From JBELHR01 sp049606855 (GTDB taxonomy: Bacteria > Bacteroidota > Bacteroidia > Flavobacteriales > Flavobacteriaceae): a stretch of 64,000 nucleotides of DNA. The translations under genes and the position numbers were made by a program. Shown piece after piece: positions 44,417-53,161 of this stretch (positions are counted from its first letter, which is position 1; the number at the start of each line of letters is the position of its first letter). The stretch is from the NCBI GenBank assembly GCA_049606855.1, contig JBMYVY010000012.1:1-64000 (forward strand), in the 5' to 3' direction. The notes below the pieces were generated by a model. It had not been told where the DNA came from. It did no database searches and was given only the letters and a program-made list of their open reading frames with translations.

Positions 44417-44446
44417 CAAAAGTAAGCAAGAGCATGAACTTAGCAA
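44417..44446 (-). promoter_or_regulatory. Promoter of gldB-gldC
   Basis: TTG (44444-44446, inside nadE codons 4-5) - 19 nt - TACTTTTG (44417-44424), minus strand. Predicted start near 44410, a few bases from the opposing nadE start. Confidence 0.8.
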
Positions 44447-45225
44447 AAGTAAATGAATTTATTGTTGACTGGTTAAAAGACTATAAACAAAAATCAGGGG
44501 TTAAAGGATTTGTTGTCGGTGTCTCAGGAGGAATTGATTCAGCATTGACCTCAACACTATGCGCTCAAACGGGATTTCCTGTACTCTGTGTGGAAATGCC
44601 AATTCATCAAGCAAGTTCACAAGTCAATCGTGCTCAAGAACACATCGCACAATTAAAAAACAGATTTAAAAATGTTCGTTCAATTCGAGTAGATTTAACT
44701 GATACTTTTGAAGAATTTAAAAAAGCTGTTCCCCAAGGGGAGACCGAGGGAATTACTCGAATGAGCGAAGCCAATACAAGAGCTCGAATCCGAATGACTT
44801 CACTTTATTATTTAGCAGGAATAAACAATTATCTCGTTGCTGGAACGGGAAACAAAGTTGAGGATTTTGGAGTTGGGTTTTATACAAAATATGGGGATGG
44901 AGGAGTAGATTTAAGTCCAATTGCTGATTTGTATAAATCACAAGTTTATGCTCTTGCCGCATATTTAGAGGTTCCTGAAAGTATTCAAAATGCCGCCCCT
45001 ACAGATGGTTTATTTGGCGACTCAAGAACTGATGAAGATCAAATTGGGGCTAGCTATGATGAATTAGAGTGGGCAATGGAATTTGCGGAATCACAATACG
45101 ACCCAAGTAGCTTAGAAAATAGAGAAAAAGAAGTATTCGAAATTTATTTAAGTCGAAATAAAGCAAATCAGCATAAAATGCAAGCCATACCAGTTTGTAT
45201 GATACCTCAAGATTTAATTAAGTAG
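44434..45225 (+). CDS. nadE: NAD+ synthase, ammonia-dependent
   Basis: Amidates deamido-NAD to NAD. 263 aa; no glutaminase domain, so it uses free ammonia. ATP pyrophosphatase P-loop SGGIDSALTS, RMSEANTRARIRMTSLYYLAG, GTGNKVEDFGVGFYTKYGDGGVDLSPIADLYKSQVYALA and APTDGLFGDSRTDEDQIGASYDELE. Divergent from gldB, as in other flavobacteria. The 325-base gap after it (45226-45550) holds a 34-base palindrome, a small ORF on the other strand with its promoter, and ~100 AT-rich bases near dnaG in which I see nothing. Confidence 0.96.
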   Translation: MNLAKVNEFIVDWLKDYKQKSGVKGFVVGVSGGIDSALTSTLCAQTGFPVLCVEMPIHQASSQVNRAQEHIAQLKNRFKNVRSIRVDLTDTFEEFKKAVPQGETEGITRMSEANTRARIRMTSLYYLAGINNYLVAGTGNKVEDFGVGFYTKYGDGGVDLSPIADLYKSQVYALAAYLEVPESIQNAAPTDGLFGDSRTDEDQIGASYDELEWAMEFAESQYDPSSLENREKEVFEIYLSRNKANQHKMQAIPVCMIPQDLIK

Positions 45226-45247
45226 ATTAAAGAGGACCTAAAATTAG

Positions 45248-45281
45248 AATCCCGATTGAAAGTTAACTTTCAATCGGGATT
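45248..45281. terminator. 34-base perfect palindrome, probable bidirectional terminator
   Basis: Arms AATCCCGATTGAAAGTT / AACTTTCAATCGGGATT with no spacer. It lies between convergent nadE and the small ORF. T-richness after the stem is modest on the plus strand (TTAGTTT) and weaker on the minus strand. Confidence 0.7.
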
Positions 45282-45286
45282 TTAGT

Positions 45287-45403
45287 TTAAAATAATAATA
45301 AGCGAATTTGCTTATTAATCCTTTTTCTTGCACCATTGGAGAGAGCCAAAGGTAAAGAAAGCCAAAGACCAAATGCCTTGGCGTACTTTTTATAGTTTTT
45401 CAT
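45287..45403 (-). CDS. Small protein of unknown function (38 aa)
   Basis: ATG at 45403, stop TAA at 45287-45289. Begins MKNYKKYAKAFGLWLSLPLA and ends with a basic stretch (GARKRINKQIR) and LLLF. About a quarter of the residues are Lys or Arg, with a central hydrophobic segment (FGLWLSLPLALS), so it could be a small membrane-associated or secreted peptide. A perfect promoter lies 20-49 nt upstream and a palindromic terminator follows, which makes it a stand-alone unit of ~165 nt. I do not recognise the family; a non-coding RNA reading of the same unit is possible. Confidence 0.65.
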   Translation of the reverse strand: MKNYKKYAKAFGLWLSLPLALSNGARKRINKQIRLLLF

Positions 45404-45422
45404 AGACTAATGTTTGGTTATG

Positions 45423-45452
45423 CAAACTTACATTATTTTTAATAAAAATCAA
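45423..45452 (-). promoter_or_regulatory. Promoter of the 38-aa small ORF
   Basis: TTG (45450-45452) - 19 nt - TAAGTTTG (45423-45430) on the minus strand, ideal Bacteroidota spacing; the -7 box ends 19 nt before the ATG. Confidence 0.83.
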
Positions 45453-45550
45453 TAATCATTGTGTTAAAATACGATTATTGCGTTTTAATGCATCAAGTTT
45501 ATGTTTTTTCACTAAAAATGGGGATATCATTAAATAATCAATAATTGAAA

Positions 45551-47569
45551 TCACACCACTCGGTTCAGTTTTTCAAAAATCATGTTTTTCAGCTCGGTGT
45601 ACTTCATAATCATTTCCAAATCTTGATCGCGTTCTGAAGACTCAGCTATATGATTCATTAAATCAGAGATTTTGTTTTGAATCAAAGTTCTTCTAAGATT
45701 TAGTACAGCATCTGGGACTGCTTTGGAAAGTTTATTTTCTTTGGTAGGAACGTGAATGTTTTGCTTTTTCCAATCACTTAATTGATACTTCTCATCCTCC
45801 ATCAGTATGTCTGTAACGGTAGAGGAAATTTCATTTTTTGAGCTTTGCAAGAGTTTTTCTGTAGATAGTTTTTCTTCTTGGTTAAGCTGATGTATAATCT
45901 GATAATACACCTCAGAGAATATGGGATTTGCAAATTCCATTTCATCATCCTGCAATTGAAGATAAAGTTCTTGAGAAACGGTATTGATATATTTATGAGC
46001 AACGACTTTTAAACGACCTCGATCATCCCTTTCCTCAACCCAATCCACAAAGTTAACCTCATTGTTCCCATATAACAATAATAATTTTATAATCTCTCTT
46101 TCATAAAGTTCAAGTGCATAATTTGAAGGGACTTGCTGCCCTTGTTCTTGGGCCTCTGCCATTGCGGCGGCATAGGCCATTTGCTCTTGTTCCATCATTT
46201 GCTGCTCGTAGACCGCACCTCCGACAGCTTTAAGTTTCTGAGAACTTGCCCCCCCTTTTTTAGGCTCTGGTTTAGAGAGTAACTGGGCCAATTCATTAAA
46301 AAGAACAGATTCCGAAATATCCATAATTCGTGAGCATTCCTGAACATAAACCTCTCTTTTTATAGAATCAGGAATTTTTGAAATACTTTTTACAATATCA
46401 CGTATTAACCCTGCTTTCTTGATGGGATCATTCTTTGCTTCTTGCATAAGCAATGAAACCTTAAACTGAATGAAATCCTGGGCGTGATCCGCCAAGTAAA
46501 GTTTCAGTTCTTGTTCACCTAACTTTTTTGCATAGCTATCAGGGTCCTCACCATCTGGAAACGCCACAACCTTTACGTTTAGTCCTTGTTCCAAGATTAA
46601 ATCTATACCTCGGATAGAGGCTCTAAGACCTGCCGCATCACCATCAAAAAGGACAATTACATTTGAAGTTAGCCTTTGGATCAAACGAATTTGGTCGGGC
46701 GTCAAAGCAGTACCTGATGATGCAACTACATTTTCAACGCCGGCTTGATGAAATGAAATGACATCAGTATATCCCTCAACTAAATAACAACTATCTTCTT
46801 TAGCTATTTTTTGTTTAGCTTGATGAATACCATACAATATCTTTGATTTATGATAGATATCACTCTCAGGAGAATTTAAATATTTGGCGGCCTTCTTATC
46901 TTGAGTAAGTATTCTGCCCCCGAATCCAAGTACTCTTCCACTCATAGAGTGAATTGGAAAAACAACTCGACCTTTGAATCGGTCAAAAGTCTTGGACTCT
47001 TTAACTATGGTAAGCCCAGTTTTTTCTAGATATTTTAACTCATATCCTTTTTTGAGAGCTGCATTGGTAAAATGGTCCCATTTATCCAAGGCATAACCAA
47101 GGTCAAATTTATCAATCATTTCATCCGTAAAACCGCGCTCTTTGAAATAACTCAAACCAATCGCTCTTCCCGTTTCGTCTTCTTTTAAATCCTTTGCAAA
47201 AAACTCTTTTGCGAATTCAGACACCAAATACATTGACTCCCGCTCTCCGGCTGCTTCTTTTTGAGCATCAGTTTGTTCAGTTTCCTCAAGTTCTATATTA
47301 TATTTTTGGGCGAGCCATCGAATGGCTTCGGGATATGAAAAATGCTCGTGTTCCATTAAGAAGCTTACAGCATTACCTCCTTTTCCTGTAGAAAAATCTT
47401 TCCAAATTTGTTTGACTGGAGAAACCATGAAAGAAGGGGTCTTTTCATCTGTGAAAGGACTCAAACCCTTAAAATTACTTCCTGATTTTTTTAGTTGAAC
47501 GAACTCCCCTATGACCTCCTCAACCCGAGCGGTTTCAAATACTACATCAATACTTGAGCGAGAAATCAT
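45551..47569 (-). CDS. dnaG: DNA primase
   Basis: Makes RNA primers at the replication fork. 672 aa. N-terminal CHC2-like domain (1-~95), TOPRIM domain (~250-340: YLVEGYTDVISFHQAG with the catalytic Glu, and VIVLFDGDAAG with the metal Asp pair), then a helicase-interaction region. The zinc finger is altered: where other DnaG have CPFH...CFGC this one has SPFT (37-40) and KDFSTG (57-62), so all four ligands are replaced by S37, T40, D58 and T61 while the surrounding fold residues (EKTPSFMVSP) are kept. I think other Flavobacteriia share this. Confidence 0.95.
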   Translation of the reverse strand: MISRSSIDVVFETARVEEVIGEFVQLKKSGSNFKGLSPFTDEKTPSFMVSPVKQIWKDFSTGKGGNAVSFLMEHEHFSYPEAIRWLAQKYNIELEETEQTDAQKEAAGERESMYLVSEFAKEFFAKDLKEDETGRAIGLSYFKERGFTDEMIDKFDLGYALDKWDHFTNAALKKGYELKYLEKTGLTIVKESKTFDRFKGRVVFPIHSMSGRVLGFGGRILTQDKKAAKYLNSPESDIYHKSKILYGIHQAKQKIAKEDSCYLVEGYTDVISFHQAGVENVVASSGTALTPDQIRLIQRLTSNVIVLFDGDAAGLRASIRGIDLILEQGLNVKVVAFPDGEDPDSYAKKLGEQELKLYLADHAQDFIQFKVSLLMQEAKNDPIKKAGLIRDIVKSISKIPDSIKREVYVQECSRIMDISESVLFNELAQLLSKPEPKKGGASSQKLKAVGGAVYEQQMMEQEQMAYAAAMAEAQEQGQQVPSNYALELYEREIIKLLLLYGNNEVNFVDWVEERDDRGRLKVVAHKYINTVSQELYLQLQDDEMEFANPIFSEVYYQIIHQLNQEEKLSTEKLLQSSKNEISSTVTDILMEDEKYQLSDWKKQNIHVPTKENKLSKAVPDAVLNLRRTLIQNKISDLMNHIAESSERDQDLEMIMKYTELKNMIFEKLNRVV

Positions 47570-47588
47570 AGGGGAATTTATTCAATTA

Positions 47589-48827
47589 TTAGGATACTGC
47601 TTTAAGTTTCTTTAAAGCAGATTTTGTCAATTTTTGCTCTGCATATTTTTTAGTAACGTGCAAATCTTTTTCATTAGAAGAAGGCATTTCAAACATAGCA
47701 TCTGTAAACACTGCTTCACACAAAGATCGTAAACCACGAGCTCCTAATTTATACTGTAAGGCTTTATTAACAATATAGTCAAGTGCCTTGTCATCAACCT
47801 TTAGACTGATACCATCCATTTCAAACAATTTGGTATATTGCTTTATAATAGCATTCTTAGGTTCTGTAAGTATTGCTCTTAAAGTCTTTGCATCTAAAGG
47901 GTTCATATACGTCAAAACCGGCAAACGACCTATGATTTCTGGGATCAAACCGAAATCTTTTAAGTCACTTGGTATAATATATTGCAATAAGTTTTCTTCA
48001 TCTACTTTCTCGTCACTTACAGAGGCTGAATACCCAACAGCTTGCATATTCAAACGCTTAGAAATAATTCGGTCAATTCCAGAAAAAGCACCACCTGCGA
48101 TAAACAAAATATTTTTGGTATTCACTTCAACGAATTTCTGATCTGGATGTTTACGACCCCCTTGAGGAGCTACATTTACTGTGGAGCCTTCAAGCAATTT
48201 CAAAAGTGCTTGCTGTACCCCTTCTCCAGAAACATCTCTTGTGATAGAAGGGTTATCTCCCTTTCTAGCAATCTTATCGATTTCATCAATAAATACAATA
48301 CCTCGTTCTGCTTTTGCAACATCATAATCTGCAGCTTGCAAGAGTCTGGATAAAATTGATTCTACATCCTCACCAACATATCCCGCTTGGGTAAGTACTG
48401 TGGCATCTACAATAGAAAATGGAACCGATAGCATTTTAGCAATAGTTCTAGCAACAAGAGTTTTACCAGTTCCGGTCTCACCTACTAAAACGATATTACT
48501 CTTTTCAATTTCAACATCATCACTTTTTACCTCTGGCTGCAATAAACGCTTATAATGATTGTATACCGCAACTGCCATTGCTCTTTTTGTTTGATCCTGG
48601 CCAATGATATACTCATCTAAGAAATTTTTAATTTCTAGAGGTTTTTTCAAACTCAAATCACTCGCCAATTCAGTTTTACCAACATCTGCAATTTCTTCTA
48701 AAACAATCCCATGAGCCTGTTCTATACATTTATCACAAATATGAGCGTCCATTCCTGCAATCAACAGGTCCGTCTCTGCCTTCTTCCTCCCACAAAAGGA
48801 ACACTCTAATATTTCGTCTTTTGACAT
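47589..48827 (-). CDS. clpX: ATP-dependent Clp protease ATP-binding subunit ClpX
   Basis: AAA+ unfoldase feeding ClpP. 412 aa. N-terminal zinc-binding dimerisation domain with CSFCGRKK and HICDKCIEQA, Walker A GETGTGKT, Walker B GIVFIDEIDKI, the IGF-type loop region, and the sensor-2 segment YKLGARGLRSLCEAVF. It follows clpP with a 6-base gap on the same strand, the usual clpP-clpX operon. Confidence 0.97.
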   Translation of the reverse strand: MSKDEILECSFCGRKKAETDLLIAGMDAHICDKCIEQAHGIVLEEIADVGKTELASDLSLKKPLEIKNFLDEYIIGQDQTKRAMAVAVYNHYKRLLQPEVKSDDVEIEKSNIVLVGETGTGKTLVARTIAKMLSVPFSIVDATVLTQAGYVGEDVESILSRLLQAADYDVAKAERGIVFIDEIDKIARKGDNPSITRDVSGEGVQQALLKLLEGSTVNVAPQGGRKHPDQKFVEVNTKNILFIAGGAFSGIDRIISKRLNMQAVGYSASVSDEKVDEENLLQYIIPSDLKDFGLIPEIIGRLPVLTYMNPLDAKTLRAILTEPKNAIIKQYTKLFEMDGISLKVDDKALDYIVNKALQYKLGARGLRSLCEAVFTDAMFEMPSSNEKDLHVTKKYAEQKLTKSALKKLKAVS

Positions 48828-48833
48828 ATGTCT

Positions 48834-49496
48834 TTATTTATTTCTAACTAAAACCTCATCGATCATACCATAGGCTTTGGCCTCCTCAGCCTTCATCCAA
48901 TAATCACGATCTGAATCCGCATAAACCTTCTCAAAAGTTTGTCCAGAATGTTTGGCTATTATGTGATATAATTCATCTTTCAATTTCATAATTTCTCTAG
49001 CAGTAATCTCAATATCAGAAGCTTGACCTTGAGCACCACCTAATGGTTGGTGAATCATCACTCTTGAATGAGGTAAAGCCGATCGCTTACCGTCAGCCCC
49101 AGCACACATAAGTACCGCTCCCATTGAAGCTGCCATACCTGTACAAATAGTAGCTACATCAGGTTTAATAAACTGCATCGTATCGTAGATTCCAAGACCT
49201 GCATAAACCCCACCACCTGGTGAGTTTATATAAATCGAAATATCTTTACTTGCATCGACACTCTCTAAAAACAATAACTGAGCTTGAACAATATTCGCTA
49301 CTTGATCATTAATTCCAGTTCCTAAAAAAATAATTCGATCCATCATCAACCTTGAAAACACATCCATTTGTGCCACATTTAGTTGACGTTCTTCGATAAT
49401 ATATGGAGTCACGCTGCTAACCAATTGATCGTAATGCATACTACTGATTCCTTGATCTTTTGTCGCAAACTTTTTAAATTCTTCGCCGTAATTCAT
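48834..49496 (-). CDS. clpP: ATP-dependent Clp protease proteolytic subunit
   Basis: Serine protease forming the tetradecameric chamber used by ClpX and ClpC. 220 aa. Catalytic S124 in GMAASMGAV and H149 in MIHQPLGG; SPGGGVYAGLGIYDTMQ is conserved. A roughly 25-residue N-terminal extension precedes the mature start region, consistent with a cleaved propeptide. Operon with clpX; divergent from the DEAD helicase gene. Confidence 0.97.
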   Translation of the reverse strand: MNYGEEFKKFATKDQGISSMHYDQLVSSVTPYIIEERQLNVAQMDVFSRLMMDRIIFLGTGINDQVANIVQAQLLFLESVDASKDISIYINSPGGGVYAGLGIYDTMQFIKPDVATICTGMAASMGAVLMCAGADGKRSALPHSRVMIHQPLGGAQGQASDIEITAREIMKLKDELYHIIAKHSGQTFEKVYADSDRDYWMKAEEAKAYGMIDEVLVRNK

Positions 49497-49576
49497 ATTG
49501 AACTTTTTTTGATTTAAGGTTGGTGTAAAGATAACAACAATATAGCAATTAATTGTACCTTTGCAAAAAGACTACT

Positions 49577-50923
49577 ATGGGTTTTGATCATTTAAATTTA
49601 AACACTCCCTTGCGTAATGCATTGGATGATTTGGGCTTCGAAAACCCTACACCTATTCAAGAAGAAGCCTTTCCGGTTATCATGTCGGGTAAAGACATCA
49701 TTGGTATTGCTCAAACAGGTACGGGAAAAACGTTTGCTTATTTGATGCCAATCTTGAGAATGCTCCCATTTTCAACCCAAAAACACCCAAGAGTCTTGAT
49801 AGTAGTTCCAACTAGAGAACTCGTTCTTCAAGTTGTTCGCGCCTTAGATGAATTAACACCATACATCAATGTGAGGTATGCAGGGATTTTTGGTGGTGCC
49901 AATATTAATAAGCAAAAAGAATTGATTCGTCAAGGATTAGATATTCTGGTTGCAACACCAGGAAGAGTGATCGACATGGGGATGTCCGGTAGCTTAAAAC
50001 TCAAATCAATTCAAAAACTCGTTTTGGATGAAGTTGATGAAATTTTAGCTTTGGGATTTAGAGCGCAATTAGAACAAATTTTGGACTTAGTTCCTCTTAA
50101 AAAACAAGGTGTATTGTTTTCTGCTACTATGACCTCAGAGGTAGAAAAAATTATTGACAACCACTTTGTAAGCCCCCTGAAAATAGAAGTAGCCAAAAGT
50201 GGAGAACCTTTGAAACAGCTGAGCCAGTATAAATTTGATGTTCCAAATTTTTACACCAAAATCAACCTTTTGAAAGAATTAGTAAAGGAGGATGAGGATA
50301 TGAAAAGGGTTTTGGTTTTTGTCAAAACTAAACGTTTAGCGGATTTGGTTTTTGAGCAAATGGCAGAAGATGTTTATGGGGAGCAAAACACCTCTGATTT
50401 TGCCATTATTCACTCTAACAAAACCCAAAATTACCGACTGAGATCAATCAAAAGATTTGAAGAAGGTAAACACAAGGTTCTTATAGCAACAGATTTGGTG
50501 GGTCGAGGCTTAGATTTCAAAGATGTTAGTCACGTGATTAACTTCGATATTCCGGATGAAGTTGAAAACTTTGTACACAGAATCGGAAGAACCGCAAGAG
50601 CAAATAAAAAAGGTGTTGCTATTTCTTTTGTAACAGGAAAAGAAGAGGAATTCATGGAAGCTATTGAAGAGATGTTGGGAAGCCCTCTTCAAGAAAAAGA
50701 GCTGCCAGAACAAGTAACTATAGAAAGTCGACTAATTGATGATGAAATTGAAAAAGAAGATTTCAAACCATATCAAAAACTCAAATCAAAAGAATTTGCT
50801 CCTGGGCCAGCCTTTCATGAGAAAAAGGAAAAAAATCAAAAAACCAATCAAGGCGGAAGTTATCGAAGAAAACTAGCTGCTAAATATAAAAAACCAAGGA
50901 CTAGAGGTCAAAAAAGGAAATAA
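49577..50923 (+). CDS. DEAD-box RNA helicase
   Basis: ATP-dependent RNA helicase of 448 aa; could serve in ribosome assembly or mRNA turnover. The ATG at 49577 starts MGFDHLNLNTPLRNALDDLGFENPTPIQEEAFP (Q motif); the upstream ATG overlaps a TACCTTTG -7 box and is rejected. Motif I AQTGTGKT, Ia PTRELV, Ib TPGR, II is DEVD rather than DEAD (LVLDEVDEILALGF), III SAT, V ATDLVGRGLDF, VI HRIGRTAR. The basic C-terminal tail (GGSYRRKLAAKYKKPRTRGQKRK) suits RNA binding. The short distance to the -7 box implies an almost leaderless mRNA. Confidence 0.92.
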   Translation: MGFDHLNLNTPLRNALDDLGFENPTPIQEEAFPVIMSGKDIIGIAQTGTGKTFAYLMPILRMLPFSTQKHPRVLIVVPTRELVLQVVRALDELTPYINVRYAGIFGGANINKQKELIRQGLDILVATPGRVIDMGMSGSLKLKSIQKLVLDEVDEILALGFRAQLEQILDLVPLKKQGVLFSATMTSEVEKIIDNHFVSPLKIEVAKSGEPLKQLSQYKFDVPNFYTKINLLKELVKEDEDMKRVLVFVKTKRLADLVFEQMAEDVYGEQNTSDFAIIHSNKTQNYRLRSIKRFEEGKHKVLIATDLVGRGLDFKDVSHVINFDIPDEVENFVHRIGRTARANKKGVAISFVTGKEEEFMEAIEEMLGSPLQEKELPEQVTIESRLIDDEIEKEDFKPYQKLKSKEFAPGPAFHEKKEKNQKTNQGGSYRRKLAAKYKKPRTRGQKRK

Positions 50924-50925
50924 AA

Positions 50926-50951
50926 AAAGCTCCATCTTTCAATGGAGCTTT
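50926..50951. terminator. Bidirectional intrinsic terminator
   Basis: AAAGCTCCAT / ATGGAGCTTT, 10-bp stem with a 6-nt loop, between the convergent helicase and tig genes. Confidence 0.85.
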
Positions 50952-50971
50952 CTATTTATAATTATTGAATC

Positions 50972-52303
50972 TTAGTTCTTATAAGCTTCTTTAACGAAAT
51001 CTTCGAAACTAACTTCTTTAACTTTGAAATCAATGTTTTCTTTGTAGAAATCTAATAACTTCTTGCTAACAAGTTGCTCTTGCAAACGTTTGGCTTCATC
51101 CTGATTTGATAAAACACGAGTTGCTATTTCATTCAATTCCGAATCTTCCGGATTCATTTGACCGTATTGCGCCATTTGAGCTTTTACAAAACCTTTTGTA
51201 AATTCTACCAATTCAGCATAGTCCAATTTAATATCATTTTGAGCCATTACCTTTCCTTCGATCAACTGGTAACGTAAGCCTTTTTCAGATTTTGCATATT
51301 CTTCTTCAGCCTCCTCTGCTGTCATTGGCTTTTCACCTGCCTGAGCTAACCATTTTTTCAAAAACTCAGCCGGTAAGTCAAACTTAGTGTTCTCCACTAA
51401 ATATTCAGTAACCCCATTTAACAATTGTTGATCACCTTGATTTGCGAATTGAGCTTCTGCATCTTCTTTGATTTTGGCTCTTAATTCTTCCTCAGTAGTC
51501 ACTGCGTTTTCTCCAAAAATCTTATCAAACAGCTCTTGATTAAGCTCCGCTTTTTCAGTCAAGTTAATTTCTTCAATTTCAAAAGTTAATGGAATCTCTA
51601 ATCCGTGAACTTCGTCATGAGTTAAACCTAAAGCAGACATTAATTTATGTTCGTCATTAAACAAGTTCTTAGTTTTCAACTTAAGAACATCTCCAACTTT
51701 TGAACCCATAAACTTCTTAAGATTCAATTTTCCCTTAATATCTTCAAGAGCAATTGTTGAAGATTTAGATAAGTCCTCACGCTCTTCTGACTTCCAAAGC
51801 CCCGTTACAGTAACACCTTCAATAATTTCCTCTTGTGGCACTAGTTTCCCATAACGCTCTTGGATATTTTCAACTTCTTTTTGAATCAAATCTTGATCAG
51901 CAACAATATCAAATTTTGTGATTTTGTTTTTTGCTTTTTTAAGATCTACGTCAAATTCAGGTGCTAAACCTAATTCAAATTCGAAAACATAATCATCCGC
52001 ATCCCATGAAAAATCATCCTGAACTTTAGGAAGTGGATTACCCAAAACCTCTAATTTTTCTTCAGTCATATAATTATTCATGCTCTCTTGTAAAAGCTTA
52101 TTTACCTCATCAACTTTAACAGACATTCCGTATTGCTTTTTAACTAAGCCCATAGGTACATGCCCTTTTCTAAATCCAGGGATATTCGCTGTTTTGCGGT
52201 AGTCATTCAATACATTCACAACTTTTTGCTCATAATCCGCAGCTGACATTTCAACTTTAACAACAGCATTTAATGCATCAATGTTTTCTCTAGTAATATT
52301 CAT
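50972..52303 (-). CDS. tig: Trigger factor chaperone
   Basis: Ribosome-bound chaperone for nascent chains. 443 aa. N-terminal ribosome-binding domain with the signature GFRKGHVPMGLVKKQYG; a PPIase-like middle (~150-235) that is poorly conserved; and a long helical C-terminal domain (KEDAEAQFANQGDQQLLNGVTEYLVENTKFDLPAEFLKKWL). Own promoter. The clpP-clpX genes are nearby but separated from it by a helicase gene on the other strand. Confidence 0.93.
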   Translation of the reverse strand: MNITRENIDALNAVVKVEMSAADYEQKVVNVLNDYRKTANIPGFRKGHVPMGLVKKQYGMSVKVDEVNKLLQESMNNYMTEEKLEVLGNPLPKVQDDFSWDADDYVFEFELGLAPEFDVDLKKAKNKITKFDIVADQDLIQKEVENIQERYGKLVPQEEIIEGVTVTGLWKSEEREDLSKSSTIALEDIKGKLNLKKFMGSKVGDVLKLKTKNLFNDEHKLMSALGLTHDEVHGLEIPLTFEIEEINLTEKAELNQELFDKIFGENAVTTEEELRAKIKEDAEAQFANQGDQQLLNGVTEYLVENTKFDLPAEFLKKWLAQAGEKPMTAEEAEEEYAKSEKGLRYQLIEGKVMAQNDIKLDYAELVEFTKGFVKAQMAQYGQMNPEDSELNEIATRVLSNQDEAKRLQEQLVSKKLLDFYKENIDFKVKEVSFEDFVKEAYKN

Positions 52304-52331
52304 CTCTAATCGCTTTATCTAAAATTGGCTG

Positions 52332-52362
52332 CAAAATTACTATTTTTTAACTAATTGCACAA
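52332..52362 (-). promoter_or_regulatory. Promoter of tig
   Basis: TTG (52360-52362) - 20 nt - TAATTTTG (52332-52339) on the minus strand; -7 box 28 nt from the tig ATG. Confidence 0.8.
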
Positions 52363-52381
52363 CCTATTAATCTACTCTATT

Positions 52382-53161
52382 TCAGCTTATTTGACTAATC
52401 CCCCAAAACAAATAACAGGCCTTGAGGAAATCTTTGGGGTTTTCAGCATGTAACCAATGACCTGCTCTAGGAATTTCTATTAATTCATAGTTTGGAAAAT
52501 GTGCTTCAATCAATGGTAAATCATCAGTTGAAATATAACCCGAATTCTCTCCTTTCAAAAAAAGAGTCGGACCTAAGTATTCGGTAAATGGTTCTAGTGG
52601 AGCTCCGACTTCATTATTGTGCTCAGTAAGCGCTTTTACATTACATCGAAATCCCAATTTATCTTTGGTTACTCGATAAACATTTTTCATCAAAAATTGC
52701 CTAACACCTGCTTCATGGATTTGTTTTCTCAAAACATCTTCGATTTCAGATCGACTCGATTGCTTTTCAAAATCTACAGAATTCAGTGCCTTTAGAATAA
52801 ATTCATGATGTGGAGGATAATTTTTTGGACCAATATCTGCAACAACCAATGACTTAACTCGTTGCTCATAATTCACAGCAAAGTTCATTGCAGTTTTTCC
52901 TCCCATAGAATGCCCAATTAGATTTGCGGATTCGATTTTATTGAAATCCATATAACGTAGCAAGTCCTCACTCATTAATTCATAATCAAAATCATCACTA
53001 TGAAAACTTCTTCCATGATTTCTTTGATCAATCAAATGAACTTTGAAATAAGATGAAAACTGATTTGCAAGAGTCTTCCAATTATCTCCCATCCCAAAAT
53101 ATCCGTGAAGTATGATTAGGTCGGGACCCGATCCCATTACCCTGGCATGAACTAATTCCAT
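52382..53161 (-). CDS. Alpha/beta-fold hydrolase (YbfF-like esterase)
   Basis: Predicted cytosolic esterase/thioesterase, 259 aa. Oxyanion HGYFGMGDNW, DQRNHGRS, nucleophile serine in GHSMGGKTAMNFA, acid in the LFLKGENSGYI region and histidine in AGHWLHAENP. LIDQRNHGRSFHSDDFDYELMSEDLL matches the YbfF branch. Substrate unknown. Starts 10 bases before the pdxJ stop, so co-translated with pdxJ. Confidence 0.85.
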   Translation of the reverse strand: MELVHARVMGSGPDLIILHGYFGMGDNWKTLANQFSSYFKVHLIDQRNHGRSFHSDDFDYELMSEDLLRYMDFNKIESANLIGHSMGGKTAMNFAVNYEQRVKSLVVADIGPKNYPPHHEFILKALNSVDFEKQSSRSEIEDVLRKQIHEAGVRQFLMKNVYRVTKDKLGFRCNVKALTEHNNEVGAPLEPFTEYLGPTLFLKGENSGYISTDDLPLIEAHFPNYELIEIPRAGHWLHAENPKDFLKACYLFWGISQIS

